A stretch of DNA of 64,000 bases from an uncultured Alphaproteobacteria bacterium (lineage in GTDB: Bacteria; Pseudomonadota; Alphaproteobacteria; RF32; CAG-239). Positions 28,316 through 36,421 of this stretch are shown here, one piece after another (positions within the stretch are counted from its first letter, which is position 1; every line of letters starts with the position of its first letter). A program made the translations under genes and the position numbers. The stretch covers positions 17,965-81,964 of the forward strand of contig CALXTR010000006.1 in NCBI GenBank assembly GCA_944391475.1, in the 5' to 3' direction. The notes beneath the pieces were generated by a model. That model was given only the letters and a program-made list of their open reading frames with translations, made no database searches and was not told the DNA's origin.

Positions 28316-28753
28316 ATGCCTTTATCCATCTGTAGCTTAACTGCGACTGATTATTCCGCAATCTTAGATGTTTGGGAACTTTCAGTCAAAGCCACCCATC
28401 ACTTTCTAAAACCCGAAGAGATTGATTATTATCGACCTTTAATTCTCAAGTATACCTTACCTCAAGTCGACTTATATGGTATCCGCAACACCCAACAAGA
28501 ATTACTTGCCTTTATAGCCATTCGGGATAACAAAATCGAGATGTTGTTTGTCCACCCCGATTATCTCCGCCAAAAGCTTGGTTCTTCCCTACTCTCATTT
28601 GCAATTAATGAACATAAATGCAATCGTATTGATGTTAATGAAGAAAACCCCGATGCATTGAAAGTTTATCAAAAATTCGGGTTCAAACAAATTTCCCGCC
28701 ATCCAACAGATGATTGTGGCAAACCTCATCCCATTTTAGAACTGGCACTATAA
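28316..28753 (+). CDS. GNAT N-acetyltransferase, YjaB-like
   Basis: The ATG at 28316 gives a normal GNAT N-terminus (145 residues); a TTG at 28292 is possible but would extend into the Nudix gene. Signs of the YjaB type: WELSVKATHHFL near residue 17-28, the acetyl-CoA loop region FVHPDYLRQKLGSSLL, and the C-terminal VNEENPDALKVYQKFGF followed by DDCGKPHPILEL, which is very like the end of E. coli YjaB. Start lies 1 nt after the Nudix stop. Confidence 0.85.
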   Translation: MPLSICSLTATDYSAILDVWELSVKATHHFLKPEEIDYYRPLILKYTLPQVDLYGIRNTQQELLAFIAIRDNKIEMLFVHPDYLRQKLGSSLLSFAINEHKCNRIDVNEENPDALKVYQKFGFKQISRHPTDDCGKPHPILELAL

Positions 28754-28773
28754 AATCACAATATTAACTTTAC

Positions 28774-28808
28774 AAAAAAAAAATTCCGGATTTCTCCGGA
28801 ATTTTTTT
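28774..28808. terminator. Bidirectional terminator
   Basis: Perfect stem ATTCCGGA / TCCGGAAT with long A and T flanks, between the convergent GNAT and ankyrin genes. Confidence 0.85.
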
Positions 28809-28817
28809 AATAACAGA

Positions 28818-30641
28818 TTATTTTTTATCTTTTAATGCCTCAGGAATTGGAGTAACTTCACCAACATTTTCCGGCACCTCCGTTTGCATCTGAGACTGTT
28901 GCTCTTTTCGCATTTTAAGCATATCAAAATAAGTTTTTCCGTTGATATCTTTTAGCTTGGGATTAGCCTTAGCCTCGAGCAAAACCTCAGCCACAGCCTC
29001 ACCATTAGGATTATAGAGTACTGTTAACATAAGTGGTGTTAAACCATTATTATCTTGAGCATTAATATCAGCTCCAGCCTCAATCAATGCTTTTACCATA
29101 TCCACATTCGGATTAGTAGCTGCCGCCATATGCAACGGAGTAACTTTCTCTGGGGTCTGCATTTTCGCATCAGCCCCGAGTTTAATCATCTGGCGAACAT
29201 TTTCCACCATATTTTCTTTTCCTGCGGCAATTATCAAGATAGGCGTCTCTTGCTTAGCAAAATCAATTTTTCCACCTTTTTCTGCAAACTTTTTAAGCAC
29301 TTCCACATCAGGGTTCATCACCGCTTGTATCATAGCACGATTAACAGCATCTTGATGTTTGCCATCTCTCACGTATGCATCTAACAACAAAAAGGTAATA
29401 TTTTTTGCAAAACTACTTGCTGCAGCATAATCCAACGCAGTTCGACCTTGCTTATCTTGAGCAAAAATATCAATTTTTTGAGTTAATAAATAATTCAAGA
29501 GATTTTCATTAACATTATTTTTAACGGCATACATAAGCAATGTCTGACCATTATTATCAGCTACATTAAAATTAGCCCCATTTTTTTTGAGCAAATCCAA
29601 AACCCCTATACTCTGACCTTCAATCATTGCAGCAAACAAAGGGGTCTGTCCTTGATGATTTTTGCGATTGACAATATTGTCATATTCCAAAACTTTCGCG
29701 AGCATTTTTTCTTGATTAGGAATTTGCACCGTTTCTGCAATCAAAGAAAAATCATCATCATCAAAACGCATTTTCATATTAGCACTAGCCAATACTTCTA
29801 AAACCATAGGATCTTTATTTTTAGTCACGGCATTTTTTAAGATTCCTTTAGGATTATTAGTCAAATCAGCCCCGGCATCAATCAAAGCCTGTACCATTTG
29901 CGCCCCACGAGATTGGAATAGAGCAATCATTAACGGGGTCATCTCTTGCAAATTAGGTTGATTAACATCACTACCATTTTCGGCTAATAACTTAATAACA
30001 TCAGGATTTACATTAAGCATAACGGCTTTTGCAATCAATGTATTTCCTTCTTTATCCATTTCTTGCACATTTGCCCCAGCTTTAACCAATGCTTCTACCA
30101 CATCATAAGGAGCATTTGTCTGCAAAGCCAGATTAACCAAACCAAGTTTTCCCTCTAGCTTAAATTTAGTATCTGCTCGACGTTTCAGTAACAATTTTAC
30201 AATATCAGCATTTTTTGAGTGAGTAACAGCAAAAGCCAGTGGTGACCAACCGTTCATATTCTCAAAATTAGCATTAGCGCCGGCATCTAACAATAACTTC
30301 ACCGCCTCCGCATTCTGACTTAAGATAGCCATCAACAAAGGAGTAATACCATCTTTAGCTTCTACATTAACTTGTGCACCAGCATCTAACACAGCCTTTA
30401 CCATATCAGCATCTTTATTAGCTGCGGCATAAGTAATTAAAGTATAGCCATTCGCATCAGCCTTTTTCAAATCCGGCTTATGAATTCTCAAATATTTTTT
30501 TACCTTACTCGGAGCAGATTCTTCAGCAGCCTGAAAGACATTAGTAATCCCGGTATTATCATGATAATAGTTATAATACCCGATACCACCAGCTGCAACA
30601 ACCGCTACCGCAGCAACACTCATCAATAAATATTTTTTCAT
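28818..30641 (-). CDS. Large membrane-anchored ankyrin-repeat protein
   Basis: 607 residues. N-terminal membrane helix (about 5-23), then about fifteen ankyrin units from residue 45 to 580 in two runs, with good consensus parts such as DANGYTLITYAAANKDADMV and DNNGLTPLMLTVLYNPNGE. The anchor suggests that the repeats lie in the periplasm, where they would bind other proteins. It is the last gene of an operon after tldD and tldE (14 bp gap). The motif spacing is that of a bacterial solenoid of 33-36 residues per unit, several with an inserted N-P-D/N-A-E loop. Confidence 0.85.
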   Translation of the reverse strand: MKKYLLMSVAAVAVVAAGGIGYYNYYHDNTGITNVFQAAEESAPSKVKKYLRIHKPDLKKADANGYTLITYAAANKDADMVKAVLDAGAQVNVEAKDGITPLLMAILSQNAEAVKLLLDAGANANFENMNGWSPLAFAVTHSKNADIVKLLLKRRADTKFKLEGKLGLVNLALQTNAPYDVVEALVKAGANVQEMDKEGNTLIAKAVMLNVNPDVIKLLAENGSDVNQPNLQEMTPLMIALFQSRGAQMVQALIDAGADLTNNPKGILKNAVTKNKDPMVLEVLASANMKMRFDDDDFSLIAETVQIPNQEKMLAKVLEYDNIVNRKNHQGQTPLFAAMIEGQSIGVLDLLKKNGANFNVADNNGQTLLMYAVKNNVNENLLNYLLTQKIDIFAQDKQGRTALDYAAASSFAKNITFLLLDAYVRDGKHQDAVNRAMIQAVMNPDVEVLKKFAEKGGKIDFAKQETPILIIAAGKENMVENVRQMIKLGADAKMQTPEKVTPLHMAAATNPNVDMVKALIEAGADINAQDNNGLTPLMLTVLYNPNGEAVAEVLLEAKANPKLKDINGKTYFDMLKMRKEQQSQMQTEVPENVGEVTPIPEALKDKK

Positions 30642-30655
30642 TATCTGCTCCTATC

Positions 30656-31978
30656 TTATTTGTTTGACAAAGTCAGCCCATCAACTAGTACTGAAGGCGA
30701 ACCGACATTTGTTTGATAAAAGTCCAAATCACTACCCACTTTACGAATATTCATCAACAATTCGTAAAAATTTCCAGCAATGGTAAATTGAGTAACTGGC
30801 TGACCGATTTTACCATTTTCAACCAAGAAACCGGCTCCCACCACTGAGAAATCGCCCGAGACCAAATCCATACCCACATTCAGACCCTTAATTTCAGAAA
30901 TGAGTATACCATCATTAAGTTCACAAAGCAATTGTTCAAATGATGTTTCCCCAGATTTAAGATATAAATTTGTAATAAGATTTTTCCCGTTTCCGGTAGA
31001 ATGAGTCTTAAAGCGATGTGCCGTTTTGAGATTATGTAAGTAGGTCTGCAACACTCCATCTTTGATAATTTCTTTTTGAGAGGTCGGATAACCTTCATAA
31101 TCAAAAGCTCTGGTTTGCATACCACCTTCCATAAACGGGTCTTCCACCACACTCACCAGCTGACTAGCTACCTTTTTACCGATTTTGCCTTCAAATTTTG
31201 ATTTTTTATCAATAATATCTTGTGCAAATGTAGCCTTGACCAACTTTCCAAGCAAAGCCCGAAAAGCTCTGTTTTTAATCACCACCGGCATTTTTCCAGA
31301 CGTAAAATCAACGGCGTGGAGTTTAGATAATGCATCATCTACAACTTTTTTAGCTAAACTTTGCGGATTAAAATCTTCGTCTTTATCAAAAACCACATAT
31401 TCAAAAGCATCTTTAACTTCATCACCGTCCTTGACCGCCAGATAGAGCGTGGCATTGGCCTGAGCCCAGTCTATATCCAGATTAAGCCCCAAAGAATTTC
31501 GTAATATTGCTTGATATTTGTTTTCTCTGTACCGACAATTAAGTACTTTGCTCACAAGCTTACTTTGCTTATAGGCTTCTTTTTCAAGTTTTTGTAAAAA
31601 TTCTTCTTTGTCGAGTTTTTCCAACTTGTCAGTCAAAGGTCTGTATGGTTTTAAATCTTGACGATATTCGCCACTACCATCATGAAAGAAGTTTTCATCT
31701 TCATCAGAAATCAGCTCAGCATTTTCTACCGCGTTTGATATAATCTCTGGGATATCTTTTTCCTCAAATGGAGCGCGGAGAACATATTGACCGATTTTGC
31801 CGTTTTTCTTAACCTTAAAAGACAAAGTCTGCGTTTCACTGTTTTCAGCTTTTTCAATTTTACTCTCAAACAACGACAAACCGGACTCAGCATTATAACC
31901 ACAATAGATTTGAAACTCACCGACATTTTCATTTTCTGCTGCCGCATATAAGGCCTCAACAAAAGCTTTTGCTTCCAT
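30656..31978 (-). CDS. pmbA: Metalloprotease TldE (PmbA)
   Basis: 440 residues of the TldD/PmbA family. Like other TldE subunits it lacks the HExxxH zinc motif. Recognisable parts: QAILRNSLGLNLD in the middle, DPFMEGGMQTRAFDYEG, and a C-terminal GNFYELLMNIRKVGSDLDF followed by GSPSVLVDGLTLSNK. TldD/TldE form a heterodimer that degrades unfolded peptides and matures some modified peptides such as microcin B17. Start overlaps the tldD stop by 1 nt. Confidence 0.93.
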   Translation of the reverse strand: MEAKAFVEALYAAAENENVGEFQIYCGYNAESGLSLFESKIEKAENSETQTLSFKVKKNGKIGQYVLRAPFEEKDIPEIISNAVENAELISDEDENFFHDGSGEYRQDLKPYRPLTDKLEKLDKEEFLQKLEKEAYKQSKLVSKVLNCRYRENKYQAILRNSLGLNLDIDWAQANATLYLAVKDGDEVKDAFEYVVFDKDEDFNPQSLAKKVVDDALSKLHAVDFTSGKMPVVIKNRAFRALLGKLVKATFAQDIIDKKSKFEGKIGKKVASQLVSVVEDPFMEGGMQTRAFDYEGYPTSQKEIIKDGVLQTYLHNLKTAHRFKTHSTGNGKNLITNLYLKSGETSFEQLLCELNDGILISEIKGLNVGMDLVSGDFSVVGAGFLVENGKIGQPVTQFTIAGNFYELLMNIRKVGSDLDFYQTNVGSPSVLVDGLTLSNK

Positions 31979-33375
31979 TATCCCTGTCCTCCTACCGTAA
32001 TTTCACTCACTCTGATAGTAGGCTGTCCCACTGTTACCGGAACACTACCCGAACTTGCACCGCAAGTACCTTCTTTGAGCTTCAAATCATTACCCACCAT
32101 ATCAATTCTCTTCAAAACATCTATACCTTTCCCAATAAGGCGAGCCCCTTTAACTTGCTCGGCAATTTTGCCGTCTCTGATGATGTAGGCCTCACTAACC
32201 GCAAAGTTAAATTCTCCGGTCGTCGTGTTAACCGACCCTCCGCTGATTTCTTTGGCATAAAGCCCATATTTAGTGTTGGCAATAATTTCTTCGGGTTCAG
32301 ATTTACCAGCTGCAATAAAGGTATTGCTCATTCTAGGCACCGGCATATAGGTATAGTCTTCACGCCTTGCCGCCGCGTTAGACGGCATACCGATTTTTCG
32401 ACCATAGAACTTGTCAACCAAATAATTTTTAAGCACTCCGTTTTCAATCAGCAACCGAGTTTGTACCGGTGTACCTTCATCATCAATATTAACCGAACCC
32501 CAAAGACCGGGTTTAAGCCCATCATCATAAGCGCTCACCAGTTCACTTGCCACTTGCTGGCCGATTTTGCCGCAAAATTCCGACATCCCGCGCGAAATCG
32601 CAATCGCCTCCAAGCTATGTCCGCAAGCTTCATGAAAAATTGTACCCCCAAACCCATTGGCGATAATCATCGGCATCTTTCCGCTGGGAGCATTTTTCGC
32701 ATAAGTTCTGGCAATGGCTTTTTCCGCCAACTCGTTTGCAAAAGCAGCCTTTCCGTCGGGAAACTCATCTAAAAGTTCATACCCACACATTTTAGCAAAA
32801 CCAAGACTAGCCTCCTCTTTAATATCTTCACGCAGAGCCGTTGCCATCAAACGGAACCGTGAACGAATTTGGCTATCTTCCGCCCATAGTCCATCCGAAT
32901 TTGCCACCAAAATCTGCCTGTCTTCTGCTTGAATAGTTCCTGCTGCTTTGCAAATTAAATTGCTGTGAGCATAAACCAGATTAGACAACTCAGATAAAAG
33001 CTCGATTTTTTGTTTTTTCGCTACTGAAAGCGGATGCACCAAGACCGCATTTTGGTTATGAACTTCTAACGGATTATTAAGATTAATGATGTTGTGAGTA
33101 CTTTTTTGTTTAATTGCCTGCGCCGCTTTACGTGCAGTTTTGAGCAAATTATCACGGGTCAAAACATTGGTATAAGCATAAGTCTGGAACTCGCCGCTAA
33201 AAATGCGCACTCCAACTCCAAATTGCTTGGTAGAAGTGATGTTTTTAACTTGTCTCTCTGACATTGAGATATCTTCGTTTTTCTTGTTTTCAACAAACAC
33301 TTCGGCAAAATCGCCCCCTGAAGCTAAAGCCTCATCTAAAACATCGCCCACTAATGCCTTATCTAACAAGCTCAT
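31978..33375 (-). CDS. tldD: Metalloprotease TldD
   Basis: 465 residues. Contains the zinc motif HEACGH in IFHEACGHSLEA and the family C-terminus GTCGASSGSVPVTVGQPTIRVSEITVGG. The partner TldE follows directly. AGAGGAAA precedes the ATG on the minus strand, and the upstream pip gene ends 9 bp earlier. No precursor peptide gene of the microcin type was seen near it, so a general peptide-degrading role is most likely. Confidence 0.95.
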   Translation of the reverse strand: MSLLDKALVGDVLDEALASGGDFAEVFVENKKNEDISMSERQVKNITSTKQFGVGVRIFSGEFQTYAYTNVLTRDNLLKTARKAAQAIKQKSTHNIINLNNPLEVHNQNAVLVHPLSVAKKQKIELLSELSNLVYAHSNLICKAAGTIQAEDRQILVANSDGLWAEDSQIRSRFRLMATALREDIKEEASLGFAKMCGYELLDEFPDGKAAFANELAEKAIARTYAKNAPSGKMPMIIANGFGGTIFHEACGHSLEAIAISRGMSEFCGKIGQQVASELVSAYDDGLKPGLWGSVNIDDEGTPVQTRLLIENGVLKNYLVDKFYGRKIGMPSNAAARREDYTYMPVPRMSNTFIAAGKSEPEEIIANTKYGLYAKEISGGSVNTTTGEFNFAVSEAYIIRDGKIAEQVKGARLIGKGIDVLKRIDMVGNDLKLKEGTCGASSGSVPVTVGQPTIRVSEITVGGQG

Positions 33376-33384
33376 TTTTTCCTC

Positions 33385-34320
33385 TTAAAAATCATTTTGC
33401 TTCAAAAAATTTTTAGTCTCTTGCCGCAAAGTCTTAAACAACATTTTGCTACCATGCCCCATATCCGGCACAATCACCAATTTAGAGTTTGGCATCGCTT
33501 TGTGCAGGCGATAAGCACCTTTAAGCGGGCACACAAAATCCAACCGATTATGCACGATTAAAGTAGGTATTTTAGAAATTTTTTTGATATTCTTAAAAAT
33601 TTCGTTTTCCTTTAGATAGAACTTTTTGGCTGCGTACATAATAAAGATACGGTTCTGGGCCAAACTTTCTTCCGTCACCTCTTGGAGCTCAAATTGCGGA
33701 TTAAGCGCTGAGCGCAACCGTTCATACATACCATAACGCGTAATTGCATATTGCTGTTTTTCACGCTCGCCCGAACAAATCATTTGAGCATAATAAGACG
33801 GAATATTTTCCCACTCCGAAACTCCTTCTTTAATTTTATCCAGTACATCAGGATAGAAATATGCCGCATCTTCTTCTTCCCATTTTTCAGCATCTTTATC
33901 AGCTAAAAATACGCTGTTTAAGATTAGCGCACGAACCTGCTTTGGAAAAGCTTCAGCAAACTTAAGAGCCATAGCCGCCCCCCAAGACGGACCTTTAACA
34001 ATCAGCTTATCAAAAATTTTCAGATGTTTGAGTAATCTCTCTGCATCATTAATGATATCAGTTGAGGTATTTTTATTCCACTGCCCCATTGGCAAAGACT
34101 TTCCGCCGCCACGTTGATCAAAACCAATTACTCGATATTTTTTCAAATCAAAATCTTGGGCATGTTTAGGCTTAAAACTTCCCCCCGGACCGCCATGAAA
34201 TACGAGCACCGGACGACCGTTGGGATTTCCAAATTCCTGAAAAAACACTTTATGTCCGTCCACTTCCGGTAAATACCCGCTATTAAAAGCTTTCGGTTCA
34301 AACCAACTATCCCAAAGCAT
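33385..34320 (-). CDS. pip: Prolyl aminopeptidase (proline iminopeptidase)
   Basis: 311 residues, alpha/beta hydrolase fold. FHGGPGG oxyanion region, the FDQRGGGKS segment, nucleophile in GPSWGAA (Ser; usually GGSWGS in this family), acid in VHNRLDFVCP and catalytic His in DMGHGSK. It removes N-terminal proline from peptides, which fits being next to tldDE in what may be a peptide turnover operon. Starts 14 nt inside the preceding GNAT gene. Confidence 0.9.
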   Translation of the reverse strand: MLWDSWFEPKAFNSGYLPEVDGHKVFFQEFGNPNGRPVLVFHGGPGGSFKPKHAQDFDLKKYRVIGFDQRGGGKSLPMGQWNKNTSTDIINDAERLLKHLKIFDKLIVKGPSWGAAMALKFAEAFPKQVRALILNSVFLADKDAEKWEEEDAAYFYPDVLDKIKEGVSEWENIPSYYAQMICSGEREKQQYAITRYGMYERLRSALNPQFELQEVTEESLAQNRIFIMYAAKKFYLKENEIFKNIKKISKIPTLIVHNRLDFVCPLKGAYRLHKAMPNSKLVIVPDMGHGSKMLFKTLRQETKNFLKQNDF

Positions 34321-34843
34321 CGTTTTTAGTCTCCTCTGCTTCGTTTAAATCAATCCAAAAACGTAAGACATCACCATTAGGCTCGTCTTCAACTCCACCA
34401 TTTTTCATAATCACCTCAATTGAGGCAAAATTGTCATACCTTGCCGTTAACAAAATCTTTTTCATACCTTTACGTTTAGCTTCATCTTTAAGAGCCGTCA
34501 AAATTTCACTAGCATACCCTTTTCCGCGACATTCGGGGCGCACATAATAGCCACAATTTCCGCCTGCTTTTTCTAAATCTTCATTGAGTTCGTGTCGCAA
34601 ACGACCAATACCTACCAGCTTTGAACCATCATATACCCAATACGTTGTCGTTGGTACCATACCTTCCTCTAAATACAGCCCCAAAGCCGAATTATACAAA
34701 CGTTGTAAAAACCCCACAATAGTTACTTTTGAAATTCTGCCATACCCTCGCAAAAAGGCCGAATCTTCTTCCGGAATTTGTGAAAGCATCTCCAATACTT
34801 CGGGCTTATAACGCAACCCCGCTTGCACTAATCTAACCGTCAC
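34307..34843 (-). CDS. GNAT N-acetyltransferase
   Basis: 178 residues. Contains the GNAT core: strand with VGIGRLRHELNED, then YYVRPECRGKGYASEILTAL (acetyl-CoA binding R-x-x-G-x-G/A pattern as RGKGYA), and a C-terminal ASIEVIMKNGGVEDE. Similar proteins are sometimes called predicted acetyltransferases of the YdjX type; substrate unknown. It heads the pip-tldD-tldE-ankyrin operon and is divergent from cobB. Confidence 0.8.
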   Translation of the reverse strand: MTVRLVQAGLRYKPEVLEMLSQIPEEDSAFLRGYGRISKVTIVGFLQRLYNSALGLYLEEGMVPTTTYWVYDGSKLVGIGRLRHELNEDLEKAGGNCGYYVRPECRGKGYASEILTALKDEAKRKGMKKILLTARYDNFASIEVIMKNGGVEDEPNGDVLRFWIDLNEAEETKNDALG

Positions 34844-34933
34844 TATTTCTTACCCTTGTTAATCATAATTAAACTTCTATACATTATCTTAGTATAGCGA
34901 CAAATTTATTAACCAAACGTAAAGAGATTACAA

Positions 34934-35656
34934 ATGGTAACCGCATATAAAAATATTTTAATTTTAACCGGCGCCGGAATTTCTGCAGAATCCGGACTTT
35001 CGACTTTTCGCAGTTCCAATGGCTTATGGAACAATCACCGCGTTGAAGATGTTGCCTCCATCGAAGGTTTTGAGCGCAACCCAGCCTTAGTGCACGATTT
35101 TTATAATGAGCTCAAAGTTGAGATTGCCAAAGCCAAACCTAATGCAGCGCATTTGGCAATCACCAAGTTGCAACAAGAATATCCGGGACAAATAAGCATC
35201 GCCACCCAAAATGTCGATACCTTACACGAAAAAGCCGGCAATCAAAATGTTTATCACATCCATGGACAAGTCAATCAGGCGGTTTGCTTAAACTGCGGAC
35301 AGATTATGGAAACCTGGGGCGATGTTGATACCGAAACCACCTGCCCGCACTGCAATATTATGGGTATGATGAAACCCAATATTGTTTTCTTTGGTGAGAA
35401 TTTATTGTGCATGGATAAGGTGGATGAACTTTTGCGCCACTGCGACTTATTTATCTCAATTGGTACTTCAGGCGTGGTTTATCCAGCCGCAGGCTTTGTA
35501 CAAACTGCCAAATATTATGGAGCCGATACAATTGAGTTTACCTTAGAAACCACCGCCAATAATTTTTTGTTTGATAAGCATATTTACGGCAAAGCCGGAG
35601 AAACTTTTCCACCCTTTGTTGAGGAGCTGATTAAGAAAACAAAAAAGGAAGCCTAA
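34934..35656 (+). CDS. cobB: Sir2-family NAD-dependent protein deacylase
   Basis: 240 residues. TGAGISAESGLSTFR (about 11-25), TQNVDTLHEKAG, the catalytic His in HIHGQ and a four-Cys zinc site (CLNCG, CPHC). It belongs to the CobB/class III group by FRSSNGLWNNH. The Y-x-x-R pair that reads succinyl-lysine in CobB is only half kept: the segment reads FYNELK, so the Arg position is Leu. Plain deacetylation is therefore the safer guess. The terminator hairpin overlaps its last codons. Confidence 0.93.
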   Translation: MVTAYKNILILTGAGISAESGLSTFRSSNGLWNNHRVEDVASIEGFERNPALVHDFYNELKVEIAKAKPNAAHLAITKLQQEYPGQISIATQNVDTLHEKAGNQNVYHIHGQVNQAVCLNCGQIMETWGDVDTETTCPHCNIMGMMKPNIVFFGENLLCMDKVDELLRHCDLFISIGTSGVVYPAAGFVQTAKYYGADTIEFTLETTANNFLFDKHIYGKAGETFPPFVEELIKKTKKEA

Positions 35657-35672
35657 ATGCTTCCTGTTTTTT
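35641..35672. terminator. Terminator overlapping the cobB stop codon
   Basis: Stem AGGAAGC / GCTTCCT (35646-35652 with 35659-35665), six-nt loop, with A run before and T run after. The cobB stop is inside the loop, so the hairpin ends both convergent genes. Confidence 0.8.
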
Positions 35673-36345
35673 ACTTTTTCATATTTTCCAACCAATGGAA
35701 GAACTTTCTGTCTCGATGATTATAAATATAAACAGCTACCAAAATAAAGTATAACAGTCCCAATCCCCACAAGCCCCAAAATTTGAGATCTTTGTCGTTC
35801 CATTCACGAGTAATTTCGTTCACATTTAGCGCCGAACCGGTAATCTTAATATCATCGGTCGGGTTCTCGTGCAAAACCGAAACTGCAATCTGATAATCGG
35901 GGTTCAGATAGTCAAAATCTAACACTAGCTCATCATTAACCGGATTAATTTTAGCGGTAATCGCATCAGTTGTGGCGGTGTTATCAAGAGTATAATGCAC
36001 CATTCCGGCCTCTTTAGGTACAACCAAGCGAATTGGATCATGACCGGGCTTAGACACATCAGAACCCGAAAGCGCACTTGCCCCAACATTATATAAGTAG
36101 ACCCGCGTTTGATATAAGTCTTTATATTCTTTGCCCTTGACCTGAACTTTATAATCATTTTCGTTTTGTGAGGAAATAAAATTTAATGTTTCGGTATCAT
36201 ATTTCAAAATCGGCCGACTGATATAGAATTGATACCAACCAACCGCAATCGCCGACACACCGATAATAAATGCTCCGGTCTTACTGGTCAAAAAATCCCA
36301 CAATGCTGCTATTATATATTTGCTCTTGCTTGTAAAATCAAACAT
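35671..36345 (-). CDS. Membrane protein of unknown function
   Basis: 224 residues: a helix at about 25-42, an extracytoplasmic beta-rich part (about 48-190) and a C-terminal helix (about 193-212) followed by a basic tail. Both ends would be cytoplasmic. A GGAGTGTGAG ribosome site lies upstream on the minus strand. No family recognised. It follows the U32 peptidase gene by 76 bp on the same strand. Confidence 0.65.
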   Translation of the reverse strand: MFDFTSKSKYIIAALWDFLTSKTGAFIIGVSAIAVGWYQFYISRPILKYDTETLNFISSQNENDYKVQVKGKEYKDLYQTRVYLYNVGASALSGSDVSKPGHDPIRLVVPKEAGMVHYTLDNTATTDAITAKINPVNDELVLDFDYLNPDYQIAVSVLHENPTDDIKITGSALNVNEITREWNDKDLKFWGLWGLGLLYFILVAVYIYNHRDRKFFHWLENMKK

Positions 36346-36421
36346 CTCACACTCCTTTTATCTGCTAAGAAGATATAATCTCTCCTCTGCAAATAAAAAG
36401 ATAGCAAGATGAAAATAAAGA

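Noticed and set aside
31969..32772. 267-codon plus-strand ORF opposite tldD
   Set aside because: Antisense shadow; tldD is certain and complete on the other strand.
30656..33375. Microcin B17-type biosynthesis locus around tldD/tldE
   Set aside because: No cyclodehydratase, oxidase or precursor gene in the region.
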